IMG/VR virus record: IMGVR_UViG_3300022749_000061
Location: 1 to 31,280 of that record
Source: a virus
Direction: 5' to 3' (one strand)
Length of the DNA stretch: 31,280 nucleotides
The position numbers and the translations under genes are program-made. Shown here one piece after another: positions 12,613 through 21,284 of this stretch (position 1 is the stretch's first letter; every line of letters starts with the position of its first letter). The notes beneath the pieces are model-generated. The model saw only the letters and a list, made by a program, of their open reading frames with translations. It made no database searches and was not told where the DNA came from.

Positions 12613-13209
12613 GTGGCGGTACCAATGGATGACGAACCATCAGCGGAATTGGATGCCGCTGCAGATAAATTCTACTCGGCTGCCGGCCGATGTATTGCAG
12701 GATGGTCATTCATCGACCGAACTCTGTTTGATATATTCGAAGTCGCGCTTGGAACAGAGAGCATTAAAGCGAGCATCATCTACTACCGCTCGCCGTCGTT
12801 CAGCGATCACCTTGTTCTTACAGATAAGATCGTATCCGCCGTTCTCGAAAAGAAGACGCCGCCTCGGATAGCGTGGGATCGGCTGAAAAAGAAAATGGAT
12901 CAGCTATCCCCAGTGAGGAACAAGATAGCCCATCATCCAACCACAATATTCAGAAGCTCCGGCGGCCGAAGACGTGACGACGGGACTTGGCACGGCACAA
13001 ACGACGAGTGGATTTCTTACGTTGAAGAGCCCCGAAAGCATCTACACCTTCTTCCCGAAGAGCGTTTCGGTCAAGCTATGCGAAATCAGCTTAGATATCC
13101 GGACTTGGCACGTCATCATTCTGAGACCGTAGATCTGCATCAGGATCTGCAAACGTTCCTCGAAGAGCATGCCGGTGCGCTTCGAATGCCCGCTCCAGGA
13201 CCGACGTAG
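12613..13209 (+). CDS. HEPN-like protein with RX4H motif (198 aa), accessory prophage gene
   Basis: 198 aa from GTG 12613 (ATG 12625 is possible). It is mainly helical: A-G-W-S-F-I-D-R-T-L-F-D-I-F-E-V-A-L, then W-D-R-L-K-K-K-M-D-Q-L-S-P-V-R-N-K-I-A-H-H-P. R102-N-K-I-A-H107 fits the R-x(4-6)-H active-site motif of HEPN ribonucleases, placed in a long helix after a first helical pair as in that superfamily. HEPN proteins often act in toxin-antitoxin, abortive infection and other antiphage systems. Non-catalytic members exist, so activity is inferred. GC content is clearly lower than in the flanking virion genes, a sign of separate origin. No obvious antitoxin partner lies beside it. Its last 119 nt overlap an opposite gene. 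Confidence 0.6.
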   Translation: MAVPMDDEPSAELDAAADKFYSAAGRCIAGWSFIDRTLFDIFEVALGTESIKASIIYYRSPSFSDHLVLTDKIVSAVLEKKTPPRIAWDRLKKKMDQLSPVRNKIAHHPTTIFRSSGGRRRDDGTWHGTNDEWISYVEEPRKHLHLLPEERFGQAMRNQLRYPDLARHHSETVDLHQDLQTFLEEHAGALRMPAPGPT

Positions 13210-13330
13210 CGAGCGTTTCTGCAAGCCACCGCCCGATATCATTGACATGTTCAAGCGCGTCAGCGCCGGCCGCGATCATCTCAGGCGTTGGTGACGCCGG
13301 TACGCTGAAGGAGTTGGGCGCCTGGGGCAT
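13091..13330 (-). CDS. Small helical protein (79 aa)
   Basis: The start chosen is ATG 13330, with AAGG 4-5 nt upstream; a GTG at 13375 is an alternative. The product holds P-T-P-E-M-I-A-A-G-A-D-A-L-E-H and L-E-R-A-F-E-A-H-R-H-A. The 'TPEMIxAGxxAL ... vyrAM' pattern is common in small phage and rhizobial proteins of unknown role. The C-terminal third overlaps the end of the HEPN-like gene on the other strand by 119 nt, so one of the two tails may be a non-conserved extension. Confidence 0.5.
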   Translation of the reverse strand: MPQAPNSFSVPASPTPEMIAAGADALEHVNDIGRWLAETLATSVLERAFEAHRHALRGTFADPDADLRSQNDDVPSPDI

Positions 13331-13400
13331 GCAGCCTTTTAACACGGATGCAAGAGGTATGGACTTCTCTTGCACTCAACTCCGCTGCTACCGTGCCGAC

Positions 13401-13634
13401 ATGCGCCGCTGGCCCATCATCCTCCTGTGCCTCGTCCTCTTCGCCGGGGCCATGCTGGGCGTGCGGGCGGTGCTGGTGGTTGGGCTGCCCTACGTCCTTG
13501 ATCCAATCGGAGCAGCCATAGGCTGGCCGGCTGCTGTCGGCATCGCGTTTTGCATCGGTGTCGCAGGGCTTATCTTCGGCACGTGGCCCCGTGATGCACA
13601 AGGCCGCATGCGTCCACTACCGCGCCGCCGCTGA
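13401..13634 (+). CDS. Small two-span membrane protein (77 aa)
   Basis: From ATG 13401: M-R-R-W-P-I-I-L-L-C-L-V-L-F-A-G-A-M-L-G-V-R, a second helix W-P-A-A-V-G-I-A-F-C-I-G-V-A-G-L-I-F-G, and a basic tail ending P-L-P-R-R-R. It has the topology of a small inner-membrane protein. No clear Shine-Dalgarno is present, and a longer frame from 13242 lacks membrane character. It ends 18 nt inside the end of the large virion gene at 13617. A phage membrane moron, for example in superinfection exclusion, is possible, but there is no direct evidence. Confidence 0.5.
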   Translation: MRRWPIILLCLVLFAGAMLGVRAVLVVGLPYVLDPIGAAIGWPAAVGIAFCIGVAGLIFGTWPRDAQGRMRPLPRRR

Positions 13635-16600
13635 CTGCCGCAGCTCGCCCGCGCCGCCATTAGCCAGGGACAGCAGCCGCGCTGAAAATAGCTCGGCATT
13701 CCGGCTGCCCGGCTTCGATTGCGCCAGCGCCCGCAGATCCGGGAGCGCCTTACGGTCAAACATCAACCGCGCGATCGCCTCGCCGTTGTTGAGCATGCGG
13801 GCATGGGTGATCGTATCGCCGATCCCGCGTTTAGCACCGACCACCATGCCGGCGAGGCCGGCTTTCGGGCCGCCGACCGCTGCACCGGCCGCACCACCAG
13901 CCAGCGCGTCGGAGACGGCCTGCCCGATGGGCGTCTTGCCGGAGGCGAGCTCCTTCTGGATTGCGGTGTTGAACGTCGTGTCCGAGCCCTTCTGCGGCCG
14001 GAAGCCTGTCGCCTCCAGCGTGGTCGCGAGCCGATCGAGCGCCGTCCAACGCATATCGCCGTCGGGAAGCGCCCGGATCGTCGCCTCCAGATTCCGCGAC
14101 TGCTGCGAGTTGCCCCGGATGGCAGAGGCCCAACCTGCGCCGCCGTACTGAGCCTCCAACCCACGCCGCATCTGCGTCGCTTCGTTGAACGTGCTCTCCG
14201 TGAAATGCCGGGCGAGCTGCTCGGCCGCGGAGCGGTTGTTACGGGCAAGCGCGCCCATGGCTGAAGCCACCTCGCCGTGGCTGCCAGGCGCGGGGCTGGG
14301 CGCGAACAGAACGTCGGTGGCTCGCTTCACCTCGGGCGAGGCGGCGATCTGGCCGAGCGGCGAGGCTTCCACCCGCACCATCCCGTCGCGAGCACGAGCG
14401 ATGCCCGTGAGGGCGTCGCGCACCTCCGGCAGCTGTGCAAGCGTATCCTCGTGGGCGAGCATGTGAGAGCGGATGGTCTGAGCCGAGACCGTGCCGTCGG
14501 GCGCCGTCGCGGCGTCGAGGATCTGGGTCTGGAGGCGCCGCCCCAGCGCCTCGCGTGCCGCCGGGGTGCCGTTGGCCAGCACCTCTCGGGCAGCCGTTGG
14601 CCCTTGCACCATGCCGGGCACCTGTTCGGCCGGCATCGCCATGCGGCTGGTGAGCGGGTCCTGGCGAGTGACTTGCGCCAGCGGCGCGTTGCCCTGGAAC
14701 GGATCAAGCGGTCGGCTGTTCGCGGCGAAGTTCGCGTCGGCCGTCGCCACCTCCGGCACCTGTTTCAGGGAACTGTCGAGATTGGTGCGGGCGATCTGAA
14801 GATCGCGAACCTTCGTGCCGTCGCCAACCTTCAGCGCGTCTTGGATCCGCATGTCGAGGCGCTCACGCGCATGCAGAAGTTCCTCGACGCTCATAGCGGG
14901 CTGGCCGCCCGGCTCGTACAGGTCGCGGGCGGTTGCGGCCAAGGCGCTACGGACATCACCTTTAGCGGTGCGTGCCTGCTCAGCCACGGCCGAGATCGCG
15001 GGTCGTGGATCAACCTGACCGGTTCGGACGTCCGGGATCTCCTCCACGATGGTCGGCGTCTTCACGAGCGGGGCCGGTGGCTCGCGCAGGCGATTCGCCA
15101 CGGCTTCGTAGGCGTCCGCGCCGTTCGCGTGCTCGCCCCGCATCAGCGCGCCCACGATGCGATCCTGGATAGCCGGATGAAGCGTCGCCGAATTGACGCC
15201 GGCCTGGTGCAGGTCATCCGCCATGCGGCTTCGCGCCTGCGACAGCGCCGCGCCATACTCATCTGACATCTGGCCGGCCGTGGCGCCCGGCTGCATCGTA
15301 CGAGACGAGGTGAGCGGATAGGACGGCGCGCCTCGCTGCTCGTTCTGGAGCTTGCGCAACAGATCGTTCGTGATGTCGCGCGCCATGCCGCCATCCGGAT
15401 CCGGGCGGAAGTAACCCTCCTCGATCAGCCGCTCGCGCCAGAAATCGTCGATCCCCTTTCCGGTCGGGCGCGCCACGTTGCCGAGGCCCGGGATATTGAA
15501 GCGATGCAGATCGGTCGCCGCTACATCGCCGTCGAGGCGCAGGCCGCCATTGCGGGCCACAAACCGCGCGAGGCTCTCCGGGCCCGCTTCCGCGTTGCTC
15601 ACGCCACCCGCGGTCGGCGGGGGATCGTACGGTCGGGGCGCATCCGCCGTGAACTGCGGCCGGCTGTACTGCTGCTGTGTGACGACCGGCTCGCCGGGCC
15701 GCTCCACCTGGATGGTGCGCTCAATGCCCACGTTCTCCGGTGCGGCACGCGCCGCGGCATAGTCCGCGTTCGCCTGTGCCTCCCGCGTCGCTTCAAGCGC
15801 GTCCCGGCGAGCCCGGAGATCGGTCTGGATCGTCTGACCCGCCTGCGCCGGGGTCACACGTGGGCCCGCAGCCTGGCGCGCAGCTGTCAGGGCCATGCCC
15901 TCCGGGGTCTGCGCGACGCCGGCTTGGGCCGCACGCTGCACGTCGAAGCCGAGGTTCGTCGGTGAGGCCGACTGCGCGCCGATCCGGTCTGCGGTCGCCC
16001 GGAAGGAGTTGTCGACCTGCGCCGGTCGTGCCGCGTAGAACTCACCCGCAAGCTGGCCGCCCTCGCCACCGGAGTTGGCAGCGACACGTTCGATCTGGGA
16101 GAGGCGGCTGGCCTTCCCGCCGGTGGCGGCGTTCAGCGCCTCGCCGACGGAAAGATCCACGCCAGAGCCCGGCAGGCTGGCCGCCTGGTCACGGATGAAC
16201 TGCGCGGATTCCAATTCGCTCGGGGTGAAGCCGCGCACCGCCTGCCGGATCATGTGCATGCCCGGCTCGCCACCGGTCACCATCTCGACGGCCTTGCCGA
16301 TGCCGCGGCCGACGGCCGGCCCGGCCGCACCGAGACCGGCACCAAGGCCAGCACCGAACAGAGTGCCACGGGCATCCCCACCAGAGCGGACCGCGGCGTC
16401 GGCGCCTCCGAGCAGTAGTCCGCTGCTACCCGAAGCGATAATCCGGGCGGGCAGCGCTGCCGCGCTCGCACCAAATGCAGCCGGCCACGCAGCGACCAGC
16501 GGGGCAGTCCCCGCAACACCACCGCCGATCTCACCCGCAAGATGCGCGTAGGGGTGCTCGCCCTCGACCTGCTTACCGTAATCCGCCGCCCGGGCCGCCT

Positions 16601-16889
16601 CCTCGGAGTACTTCGTGTCGTTGGTGACCGAGCGCACGATCGCGTCGCCTTTGTCGATCGCGCCGAGCAGCGCCGGGCCCGCGATCGGGATGCCGTCCAC
16701 GAAGCCGCGCGCGGCCGCGTTCATCGACCCATGCTCGCGGCCATCGGAACGCGCAGGTGCATCGGGCGTGGCTAGCGCGACCGGGCCAGCAACCGGCGCG
16801 GCTTCCCACCAGGCGCCCTCCTGATTATCCGCCGACGCCGGAGCCGGGGAGTCGGTCGCAAGAGGGGCTTCATCCCACCAGTTGCTCAT
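13617..16889 (-). CDS. Large internal virion / DNA-ejection-like protein (1090 aa)
   Basis: 1090 aa. It starts M-S-N-W-W-D-E-A-P-L and repeats a W-W-E-A-A-P motif at about residue 28, as many phage internal proteins do with short Trp-acidic motifs. Residues 120-200 are a Gly/Ala-rich amphipathic segment (I-G-G-G-V-A-G-T-A-P, G-A-G-L-G-A-G-L-G-A-A-G) able to enter membranes. The rest is long alpha-helical sequence rich in A, R, Q and E. A second Gly-rich stretch (A-G-G-A-A-G-A-A-V-G-G-P-K-A-G-L) lies near the C-terminus. This matches the composition and position of the last and largest ejection protein of P22-type phages (gp16) or T7 gp16. The ATG overlaps the previous stop by 4 nt. No catalytic motif is seen. 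Confidence 0.7.
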   Translation of the reverse strand: MSNWWDEAPLATDSPAPASADNQEGAWWEAAPVAGPVALATPDAPARSDGREHGSMNAAARGFVDGIPIAGPALLGAIDKGDAIVRSVTNDTKYSEEAARAADYGKQVEGEHPYAHLAGEIGGGVAGTAPLVAAWPAAFGASAAALPARIIASGSSGLLLGGADAAVRSGGDARGTLFGAGLGAGLGAAGPAVGRGIGKAVEMVTGGEPGMHMIRQAVRGFTPSELESAQFIRDQAASLPGSGVDLSVGEALNAATGGKASRLSQIERVAANSGGEGGQLAGEFYAARPAQVDNSFRATADRIGAQSASPTNLGFDVQRAAQAGVAQTPEGMALTAARQAAGPRVTPAQAGQTIQTDLRARRDALEATREAQANADYAAARAAPENVGIERTIQVERPGEPVVTQQQYSRPQFTADAPRPYDPPPTAGGVSNAEAGPESLARFVARNGGLRLDGDVAATDLHRFNIPGLGNVARPTGKGIDDFWRERLIEEGYFRPDPDGGMARDITNDLLRKLQNEQRGAPSYPLTSSRTMQPGATAGQMSDEYGAALSQARSRMADDLHQAGVNSATLHPAIQDRIVGALMRGEHANGADAYEAVANRLREPPAPLVKTPTIVEEIPDVRTGQVDPRPAISAVAEQARTAKGDVRSALAATARDLYEPGGQPAMSVEELLHARERLDMRIQDALKVGDGTKVRDLQIARTNLDSSLKQVPEVATADANFAANSRPLDPFQGNAPLAQVTRQDPLTSRMAMPAEQVPGMVQGPTAAREVLANGTPAAREALGRRLQTQILDAATAPDGTVSAQTIRSHMLAHEDTLAQLPEVRDALTGIARARDGMVRVEASPLGQIAASPEVKRATDVLFAPSPAPGSHGEVASAMGALARNNRSAAEQLARHFTESTFNEATQMRRGLEAQYGGAGWASAIRGNSQQSRNLEATIRALPDGDMRWTALDRLATTLEATGFRPQKGSDTTFNTAIQKELASGKTPIGQAVSDALAGGAAGAAVGGPKAGLAGMVVGAKRGIGDTITHARMLNNGEAIARLMFDRKALPDLRALAQSKPGSRNAELFSARLLSLANGGAGELRQSAAAR

Positions 16890-18688
16890 GGCTTCACCCG
16901 GAGCTTGCCGTCAGGGGCGATAAAGCGTGTGCCGGAGGGCGCCGCGGCGAACTCGGCCTGCGTGCGCAGCTGCACGATGGGCCCCGGCGACGTCGCGCCC
17001 GCCGCAGACCCGCCGTTGGCCCCGAAGGCCTGCCCGGTGAACGGGTTGATCATCGGGTGCGCGGCTTCGTACTCATCCTTCTTGTGAAGGTACTCATCCG
17101 TCGAGTTGGACCGCGCCGCGATGTTGGCGAGGTCCGCGTCCTGGACCGCGCGCTGGCGCATCACGTCCATCATCGCCCGGTTGCCCTCGACGCTGTTCAT
17201 CAGGCCAGGCTTCGAGTTGAGCATGGTTGTGAACTCGATCTGCGCGGGGCGGTTCGTGATCGCACGCGCCGCCTCGCCCGCCAGGATCGGGCCCATGTTG
17301 TTGAACATCTCGGTCGCGGACGTGCCGGGCAGCTCCCGCCCGAGGATGCCGCCAAGCGCCTGCTTGGCCCGCAGCACCGGCTCGCCGAGCGGGCCCGTGG
17401 TGATGTTGCCGCCCGCCGCCGCCAGGGCGCCGCTCATCTGGTCGAGGGTGCGGATCCGGTCCTGGGCCGACTTCCCGGCCGTGATCTGATCGGCCACCAC
17501 GTTGCCACGGGCCTCGCCGATCTTCGCCTGCTCCGCTTTCTCGGCCGGGGGCAGGTTCACGGTGACGCCCGACTGACCGATGGGGTAGACCTTCTTATTG
17601 CTGTCCACCTGATAGGCGCCCGGCGGCAGGCCGCGGGCGACGCGGTCCGCCTCTGAAAGCTGGGTATAGGTCTCGTCGGGCTTGCCCGCCGCGGCGCCGG
17701 CCGACTGTGCCTTGGCCTCAGCTTCGATGCGATCGAGGGGTTTGACGTTGCCGGCCATCGTCCCCGCCGACTGCGCCTGCGCTTCGGCCTGGATCCGGTC
17801 GAGGGGCTTGGCGCCGCCCTCCATCGTGCCAGCCGACTGCGCCCGCGCCTCCGCCTGGATCTGCTCCGGGGTCTTCGGCATCCCGTGGGTCGGGTCGCGC
17901 AGGATCTGAAGCGCGGTGGTCACGTTCCCGCTGTTCGTCGCCATCGCGGCCAGTTCGGCGTCCGACAGGTTCGGATAGGCGCGCTTCAGGATCTGAGCGT
18001 TGCCGGTATACGCGGCCTGCTCCCGAGCCAGCTTCGCTCGCTCCAGATCGGTCTTCGCGCTGCTCTGGCTCACGGACAACGCGTTCTGGAATCCGCGTCC
18101 CAGACCCTCTCCGAAGTTGCCGCCCTGAAGGATGCCGGCAGCGATGGCGATCAGCTGATCCGAGAGCCCGGACTGGTTCATGCGCCGAAGCGCGCCGCCG
18201 AGGTCGAACCCGCCGGAGCCCTGTGCGGGCGGAGGCGCCGTGACGGGCTTCGGCGAGCCTGACACCGGCTGCCCGGTGAGCGGGTCGAAGCTGCTGCCCG
18301 GGGACATGCCGGCGCCGAGCGCGGACAGATCGGACGGGCGCACGGGCGGCGTCGACGCGGGACCGGCGGGCGTCGCATTCGCAACCGGGGCGGGCGCCTC
18401 GTCGCCTGCCGGCGCCCGCGCTGTCTGGGGAACGGTGCCGGTCGTCTGCGGGCTCATTGCTGGCGCACCCTGAGCAACCTGCGGCGGTTGCGGGCTGACG
18501 ATGGTGCCGGAGGAGCCCGAGAAGCCGTTGTCCGGCGCGCCCATGCCGGCGCGGTCGAACACGAGGCTGTCGACAGGCGAGGGAGCGGCCTGCTGCTGCT
18601 GAGACTGGAGGAGCCGCGCGATCAGATCGGGCGACAGGCCATCCAGCAGCGAGGCCGGGTTGGCGCCGAAGGGGATACCGTCGCTCAT
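16886..18688 (-). CDS. Virion structural / ejection-like protein with 22-aa repeats (600 aa)
   Basis: 600 aa, low complexity. The N-terminus is S-P-D-L-I-A-R-L-L-Q-S-Q-Q-Q-Q, followed by a Pro/Ala-rich region to about residue 150. Residues 150-260 contain a helical block (L-I-A-I-A-A-G-I-L-Q-G-G-N-F-G-E-G-L-G-R-G-F-Q-N-A) as seen in phage internal proteins. Near 265-330 are three tandem copies of a helical repeat (A-E-A-x-A-Q-S-A-G-T-M). The C-terminal half is helical and ends with a small beta part (G-T-R-F-I-A-P-D-G-K-L-R-V-K-P). The place in the operon is that of P22 gp7/gp20. The stop overlaps the next ATG, and the gene starts 1 nt after the previous stop. Confidence 0.62.
   Translation of the reverse strand: MSDGIPFGANPASLLDGLSPDLIARLLQSQQQQAAPSPVDSLVFDRAGMGAPDNGFSGSSGTIVSPQPPQVAQGAPAMSPQTTGTVPQTARAPAGDEAPAPVANATPAGPASTPPVRPSDLSALGAGMSPGSSFDPLTGQPVSGSPKPVTAPPPAQGSGGFDLGGALRRMNQSGLSDQLIAIAAGILQGGNFGEGLGRGFQNALSVSQSSAKTDLERAKLAREQAAYTGNAQILKRAYPNLSDAELAAMATNSGNVTTALQILRDPTHGMPKTPEQIQAEARAQSAGTMEGGAKPLDRIQAEAQAQSAGTMAGNVKPLDRIEAEAKAQSAGAAAGKPDETYTQLSEADRVARGLPPGAYQVDSNKKVYPIGQSGVTVNLPPAEKAEQAKIGEARGNVVADQITAGKSAQDRIRTLDQMSGALAAAGGNITTGPLGEPVLRAKQALGGILGRELPGTSATEMFNNMGPILAGEAARAITNRPAQIEFTTMLNSKPGLMNSVEGNRAMMDVMRQRAVQDADLANIAARSNSTDEYLHKKDEYEAAHPMINPFTGQAFGANGGSAAGATSPGPIVQLRTQAEFAAAPSGTRFIAPDGKLRVKP
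17685..17880 (-). repeat. Three 66-bp tandem in-frame repeats
   Basis: The minus strand encodes three successive units of 22 codons of the type I-(Q/E)-A-E-A-x-A-Q-S-A-G-(T/A)-(M/A)-x-G...K-P-L-D-R within the 600-aa virion protein. DNA words such as GATCGAGGGGCTTG-type and GCCGACTGCGCC recur at 66-bp spacing. They are coding repeats, likely prone to copy-number change. Confidence 0.75.
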
Positions 18689-18689
18689 C

Positions 18690-19751
18690 CTACTGTCCCT
18701 TGGTCTGCCCGGCGAACTGCATCGGATGGAGGAAGCTGAACGGACGCGGCTTCACGGTGCGAAATTGCATCGGAGACGCGCCGCCCTGCTTCTGGCCGCC
18801 CTTGCCTGCTGCGGCCTCACCGGCGCCCTTCAGCGCATCCACGACATCGGGACTGCTGCCAGGCGTGGAGGAGGCCGCAGTCGAGCCGGGCGTATCCATC
18901 GTCCCGCCACCGCCCGGAAGGATGGTGCCCGCGCCCCGCGTCTGGGTCGGGCCGGAGAGACCGAAAGCGGCCGGCGCGCTCGAACCGCCGGCCGAGGCGG
19001 GCAGCTGCATGCCGCCGCCGAGGAACTTGTTTGCCCAGGCATAGTGCGGGGCGAACTGGGTGTTGACCTTGTCGGCCACCGTGCCGGGCATGCCGCCATT
19101 GCCGGCGTCTGACGCGTTGAAGCGGCCGGGCGAGCCAGCGTTGATGGTCGAATAGGCGTTCATCACGCCCATGCCCGGGGTGTACCCGCGGGCCGACATG
19201 AACTGCTCGGCCTTCAGGAGCTGCTCCTGGAAGCTCTCACGACCGGTGACGCCGAACTGCTTCTGCTCGCTCGGCCCGAACTGGATCAGGCCGACATGGC
19301 GGCCGCCTGTACCGCCCCAGCGGGATGGGTCGCCTCCGGACTCGTAGTGGATGATGCCGCCCCACTCGACCGGCGATAGGCCGAGGCGCTGCGCAGAGGC
19401 GATGAGGGCCTGCTGATCCGTCATCGGACCGGCGCCCGTTGGGGCAGGGGCGCTCGCTTGCCCCGCGCCCGCTCCTGCCTGCTGCCGCGGCGCATCGACC
19501 GAGATCATCGGCAGGGAGACGGAAGCGCCCGAAGCCGGGGAGGGCGCGGTCGGAGCGCCGGCATCCGCTGAAGGTCGGGCGGTCGCGCCGCTGAGCCCCA
19601 GAGGGGCAGTCGCGGCCGGCTGGGCTGCGGCCGCATCCCCACCGGGCTGAGACCCCGCCACCATTTGCCGGATCGACGCCAGCATGTCGGGGCTGAGCCC
19701 GAATGCGTCGTCCTGCGATCCCATCGAAGGAATGCTGAAGCCGAACGCCAT
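18690..19751 (-). CDS. Virion protein with transglycosylase-like domain (353 aa)
   Basis: 353 aa with GGGGAG before the ATG. Residues 1-105 are A/P/G-rich linker. Residues 112-235 look like a lysozyme/transglycosylase fold: Q-R-L-G-L-S-P-V-E-W-G-G-I-I-H-Y-E-S-G-G-D-P, then G-L-I-Q-F-G-P-S-E-Q-K-Q-F-G. The likely catalytic Glu is 137, and G-L-I-Q-F matches the substrate-binding G-L-x-Q-x motif. A Gly/Ser tail has F-G-L-S-G-P-T-Q, shared with the enzyme at 11188. It probably opens the peptidoglycan during genome ejection, as gp16 of T7 does. It lies among the ejection genes, between the 506-aa and 600-aa proteins. Confidence 0.75.
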   Translation of the reverse strand: MAFGFSIPSMGSQDDAFGLSPDMLASIRQMVAGSQPGGDAAAAQPAATAPLGLSGATARPSADAGAPTAPSPASGASVSLPMISVDAPRQQAGAGAGQASAPAPTGAGPMTDQQALIASAQRLGLSPVEWGGIIHYESGGDPSRWGGTGGRHVGLIQFGPSEQKQFGVTGRESFQEQLLKAEQFMSARGYTPGMGVMNAYSTINAGSPGRFNASDAGNGGMPGTVADKVNTQFAPHYAWANKFLGGGMQLPASAGGSSAPAAFGLSGPTQTRGAGTILPGGGGTMDTPGSTAASSTPGSSPDVVDALKGAGEAAAGKGGQKQGGASPMQFRTVKPRPFSFLHPMQFAGQTKGQ

Positions 19752-19763
19752 GGTGCGCTCCCC

Positions 19764-21284
19764 TTAGAACAGGCCGGCGCCGGCCAGCTTGGATACCAAG
19801 CCGCCGATGCCGAGCGCGCCACCGAGCAGCGAGGAGCCGAGGCTCTGCTGGGTCTGGGTCTGCGTGCGGCCATAGCTGTCGGTGGTGCCGCCGAGCCCAG
19901 CCATGCCGCCCATGAGGCCTGCGTAGCGGTCGAGGTTCTGCCACGGCATGTTGTTCTGCTCGTCGAAGAGCTGCTGCGACGCGCCGATGTTGGCCTGATC
20001 CTGTCCCTGGAGCAGCGAGCCGGCGCCGATCAGCTGCTGGGCGGGGGCGTAGCGGGCCGCGTCGAGCGCCGGCAGCGCGGTCGCTGCCTGGAGCGCCTGG
20101 CCCTGCCCGTTCTGGCCGGCGTTGATGAAGCCTTGAGCCTGCGTAACACCCAGGTTGCTGTTGAATTCCTGCCCGTTGAGGTCGTTGCCCACGTCGGTCG
20201 TGAGCGCACCGAGGCGGTTCTGCGTGCCCTGCGCGTAGGCGCCGAGCGCGCCGGTCGCCTTCGACAGATCGAGCTGCGAGTTGAATTCGCGGCCCGAGAG
20301 AAGCTGCCCGAGGACGCCGGCCTGCTGTGCGGTCTGTGACTGGGCCAGCCCTGCGCCGGCGAGCCGCTGCTGGTTGTTCGTCGACTGCACACCCGAGATC
20401 GCGTTGGTGATCCCGGTCCCAAGTTGGCTGGCAGCCTGACGCGCGGCGTCGATCTGCGAGTTGGCCGAGACCTGGTTGGCGCGCTCCTGATTGTACTGCT
20501 TGGCGTAGAGCGCCGTGTCCGTATCGTTGACCGCCTTGTTGGCCGCGCCCGCGAACGAGCCCGACCCGTACCGCCCGGAGGCCGCGAACGCCTCCTTCTG
20601 CGCCTGGAGTGCATTGGCGGACGAGGTCTGGACGAGATTCTGGAAGATCGCGTTCTTGGTCGGGTCGAGGAAGTCGCCGCGCGCAACCCCGGACAAGTTC
20701 GTCTCGGCCGAGGAGGGCGCCTGGGACTTGGCATAGAGGTCCTGCAACTGCGGGATCGTGGTCAGGTCCCGCGACCCGTTCATGAAGCTGGTGGCTGTCT
20801 GGTTGACCGGGTTCGAGGCCGAGCCGAGGCTGTCGGCGAGCGAGCCCAGCCGCGATAGGTCGACGCCCTGCACGTTTCCGAGCTGGCTCAGCGCGCCGGC
20901 CGAACCGGCCGACAGGCCGTTCTTGTCGAGACCCGACTGCCCCAGAACGCTCTGCGGCGTCACGCCCGGCACGCTGGCCAGCATGCCGAGACCCTGCTGG
21001 GTCGTCGAGCTGATCCCGCCGGATCCGAGCAGGCTCTGCGCGAACGAGATGCCCTGCGGCGCGGCGTTGTCCGAGGAGAACTGGTCGCGGATCGACTGGA
21101 GGCCGCCCAGCGTATCGTCGCCCAGCTGCGCCACGCGCGGCCCGGAGTAGATGCCGGTGCCGGCGCCGCTGTTATAGAGCGACGTCGCGTCGCCGAGAAC
21201 CTGCTGGAGGCCCGGTATCGCCGGCGCCCACGGCTGGGTCTCGGAATGCTGCTGTGACGTGGAGGTCTGGGTCGAGCCGCCCAT
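19764..21284 (-). CDS. Putative ejection / internal virion protein (506 aa)
   Basis: The start is ATG 21284, sharing one base with the stop of the DUF2824-like gene (TGATG); a longer frame upstream is not coding in this frame. The product is rich in Q, A, S, G and N: M-G-G-S-T-Q-T-S-T-S-Q-Q, many Q-x-x-L-G and L-S-Q-L-G segments, and R-Y-G-S-G-S-F-A-G-A-A-N-K-A near residue 235. A hydrophobic Gly-rich end (S-L-L-G-G-A-L-G-I-G-G-L-V-S-K-L-A-G-A-G-L-F) may insert into membranes. This composition and the place right after the gp14-like gene fit P22 gp7/gp20-type ejection proteins. Assignment is by context. Confidence 0.62.
   Translation of the reverse strand: MGGSTQTSTSQQHSETQPWAPAIPGLQQVLGDATSLYNSGAGTGIYSGPRVAQLGDDTLGGLQSIRDQFSSDNAAPQGISFAQSLLGSGGISSTTQQGLGMLASVPGVTPQSVLGQSGLDKNGLSAGSAGALSQLGNVQGVDLSRLGSLADSLGSASNPVNQTATSFMNGSRDLTTIPQLQDLYAKSQAPSSAETNLSGVARGDFLDPTKNAIFQNLVQTSSANALQAQKEAFAASGRYGSGSFAGAANKAVNDTDTALYAKQYNQERANQVSANSQIDAARQAASQLGTGITNAISGVQSTNNQQRLAGAGLAQSQTAQQAGVLGQLLSGREFNSQLDLSKATGALGAYAQGTQNRLGALTTDVGNDLNGQEFNSNLGVTQAQGFINAGQNGQGQALQAATALPALDAARYAPAQQLIGAGSLLQGQDQANIGASQQLFDEQNNMPWQNLDRYAGLMGGMAGLGGTTDSYGRTQTQTQQSLGSSLLGGALGIGGLVSKLAGAGLF

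Noticed and set aside
17685-17880. CRISPR-like array
   Set aside because: The repeats are in-frame coding units with no spacers and lie inside a virion gene. No cas genes are present.
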